Below, piece by piece: positions 27,972-29,348 of a stretch of DNA of 29,348 bases. The notes under the pieces were generated by a model, which was given only the letters and a program-made list of their open reading frames with translations, was not told where the DNA came from and searched no databases. Positions within the stretch are counted from its first letter, which is position 1; the number at the start of each line of letters is the position of its first letter. The stretch lies in NCBI GenBank assembly GCA_903916135.1, contig CAIWVT010000417.1, forward strand, positions 1 to 29,348, written 5' to 3'. The position numbers and the translations under genes are program-made. The DNA comes from an uncultured bacterium. GTDB lineage: Bacteria; Bacteroidota; Bacteroidia; Bacteroidales; CAIWKO01.

Positions 27972-29348
27972 TTAATATGCACGAGCGAAAATAACTTTTT
28001 GTGTGGAGGGTTTTCCAGAATAAACACACTTCCCTTTTTCCAAATGATTTTTTAATGGAATACACCTAATAGTCGCCTTTGTTTCTTCTTTTATTTTTTG
28101 TTCTGTTTCGGGTGTTCCGTCCCAATGTGCATAAATGAAGCCGCCTTTTGTGTTGAGAATATTTTTAAAATCCTCCCAGTTCTCTGCATGATATGTATTG
28201 TTGAAATTAAATGTATTTGCTTTTTGAAACAAGTTTATTTGAATCAATTCGAGCAAGTGTTCCACTTTATTTTCAATATCGGTAAATTGATAGGTAGCTT
28301 TTTCCAATGTATCTCGACGAGCCACCTCAATCGTTCCGTTTTCCAAATCGCGCGAACCAATTGCCAATCGAATTGGAACTCCTTTAAATTCATATTCTGA
28401 AAATTTCCATCCAGGAGTGATTGTGTCCCTGTCGTCAAATTTAACAGAGATGCCTTTCGCTTCAAGCGCTTTCTTTATCGGAAGTATTTTTTCAGCTATA
28501 AGAGCAAGTTGTTCGGCGGTTTTAAAAATAGGAATAATCACCACTTGTATTGGTGCAAGCTTCGGCGGTAACACCAAACCGTTATTATCCGAATGTGTCA
28601 TAATCAAGGCTCCCATCAACCGAGTCGAAACACCCCATGAAGTTGCCCAAACATATTCAAGTTTGTTTTCTTTTGTAAGATACTTCACATCAAATGCTTT
28701 TGCAAAGTTTTGACCTAAGAGGTGCGAAGTCCCAGCTTGAAGAGCTTTCCCGTCTTGCATCAATGCTTCGATGCAGTATGTTTCAAGTGCTCCTGCAAAA
28801 CGTTCGTTTGCCGATTTAAGTCCTTTGATAACGGGCATTGCCATCCAGTTTTCTGCAAAATTAGCATACACATTCAACATTTGTTCTGCTTCTTTCATGG
28901 CTTCGCCTTCTGTAGCATGTGCAGTATGTCCTTCCTGCCAAAGAAATTCTGTGGTGCGCAAAAATAAACGCGTCCGCATTTCCCAGCGAACAACATTTGC
29001 CCACTGATTCGCAAGTATAGGCAAATCACGATATGATTTAATCCAGTTTCTGTAAGCATCCCAAATAATTGTTTCCGATGTTGGTCGGACGATTAATTCT
29101 TCTTCTAATTTTGAATCTTCATCCACAACAACTCCTTTGCCATCAGGTGACGTTTTTAGCCGATAATGCGTAACAATGGCACACTCTTTGGCAAAGCCTT
29201 CAACATGGCTGGCTTCTTTGCTGAAAAATGATTTCGGAATAAAAAGTGGAAAGTACATATTATAATGTCCCGTATCTTTAAACATTTTGTCTAAAGCCGC
29301 TTGCATTTTCTCCCAAATGGCATAACCATAGGGTTTTATAATCATACA
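27972..29348 (-). CDS. proS: Proline--tRNA ligase (partial, N-terminus beyond the window)
   Basis: ProS charges tRNA-Pro in the cytoplasm. The frame is open to the right edge; the first visible codons give CMIIKPYGYAIWEKM, which in Bacteroidetes ProS lies about 35 residues after the true start (usually within GCMVIKPYG), so the gene is cut by the window and the ATG at 29345 is internal. Motif 2 is RWEMRTRLFLRTTEFLWQEG and the motif 3 region is WGVSTRLMGALIMTHSD. VRPTSETIIWDAYRNW gives the amino-acid site. There is no editing insertion, and the C-terminus ends in KVIFARAY. This is the short archaeal/eukaryote-like ProRS type usual in Bacteroidetes. Confidence 0.96.
   Translation of the reverse strand, partial: CMIIKPYGYAIWEKMQAALDKMFKDTGHYNMYFPLFIPKSFFSKEASHVEGFAKECAIVTHYRLKTSPDGKGVVVDEDSKLEEELIVRPTSETIIWDAYRNWIKSYRDLPILANQWANVVRWEMRTRLFLRTTEFLWQEGHTAHATEGEAMKEAEQMLNVYANFAENWMAMPVIKGLKSANERFAGALETYCIEALMQDGKALQAGTSHLLGQNFAKAFDVKYLTKENKLEYVWATSWGVSTRLMGALIMTHSDNNGLVLPPKLAPIQVVIIPIFKTAEQLALIAEKILPIKKALEAKGISVKFDDRDTITPGWKFSEYEFKGVPIRLAIGSRDLENGTIEVARRDTLEKATYQFTDIENKVEHLLELIQINLFQKANTFNFNNTYHAENWEDFKNILNTKGGFIYAHWDGTPETEQKIKEETKATIRCIPLKNHLEKGKCVYSGKPSTQKVIFARAY

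Overview
The window looks like chromosomal DNA from a member of the Bacteroidota (Bacteroidetes). Three things point there. The order ssb-gldE-gldD is typical of that phylum, as are the DUF4468-like, FN3-tailed and short zinc-finger families seen here. Many genes are preceded by the Bacteroidetes -7 element TAnnTTTG, and at 5449-5479 it comes with a -33 TTTG at exactly 19 bp. The DNA is AT-rich and recognisable Shine-Dalgarno sequences are scarce. I cannot name a genus.

Layout. 1-1029: the N-terminal third of a fused restriction-modification enzyme running off the left edge. 1319-2311: an orphan hypothetical protein. 2373-6599: mutS and a zinc-finger gene on the minus strand, divergent from a tail-less SSB paralogue and a SpoU-type RNA methyltransferase. 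6757-9932: a large TPR lipoprotein, a ten-copy 21-bp tandem array and an FGE/SUMF1-fold secreted protein. 10009-12777: pheS, a secreted cyclophilin, a small lipoprotein and tdk. 12858-16364: a protein with 39-residue repeats abutting a secreted M28 peptidase, then a double UspA protein.

16365-21421 is the accessory-looking, very AT-rich part. It holds a 9-bp repeat, a RelE/ParE-like toxin-antitoxin pair, a hairpin-rich repeated element, a HEPN-motif protein, two uncharacterised genes, a degenerate 42/41-bp tandem array and an FN3-tailed protein. From 21905 the window returns to housekeeping: a purine-salvage operon (adenine deaminase, rlmN, apt), a DUF4468-like secreted protein, the ssb-gldE-gldD cluster, and proS running off the right edge.

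How genes work together: adenine deaminase and Apt both act on adenine; MutS and the SSBs serve DNA maintenance; GldD and GldE belong to the gliding/type IX secretion-associated set; PheS and ProS charge tRNA. In at least five genes the longest ORF begins upstream of, or inside, a -7 element, so I moved their starts downstream (mutS, the zinc-finger gene, the antitoxin, the gene at 19603, and the adenine deaminase).

The least explained element is the ten-unit 42/41-bp array at 20199-20613, which carries perfect hairpins and sits upstream of two uncharacterised genes. I found no proof of a new defence or RNA-guided system. No rRNA, tRNA, CRISPR array or insertion sequence was found.
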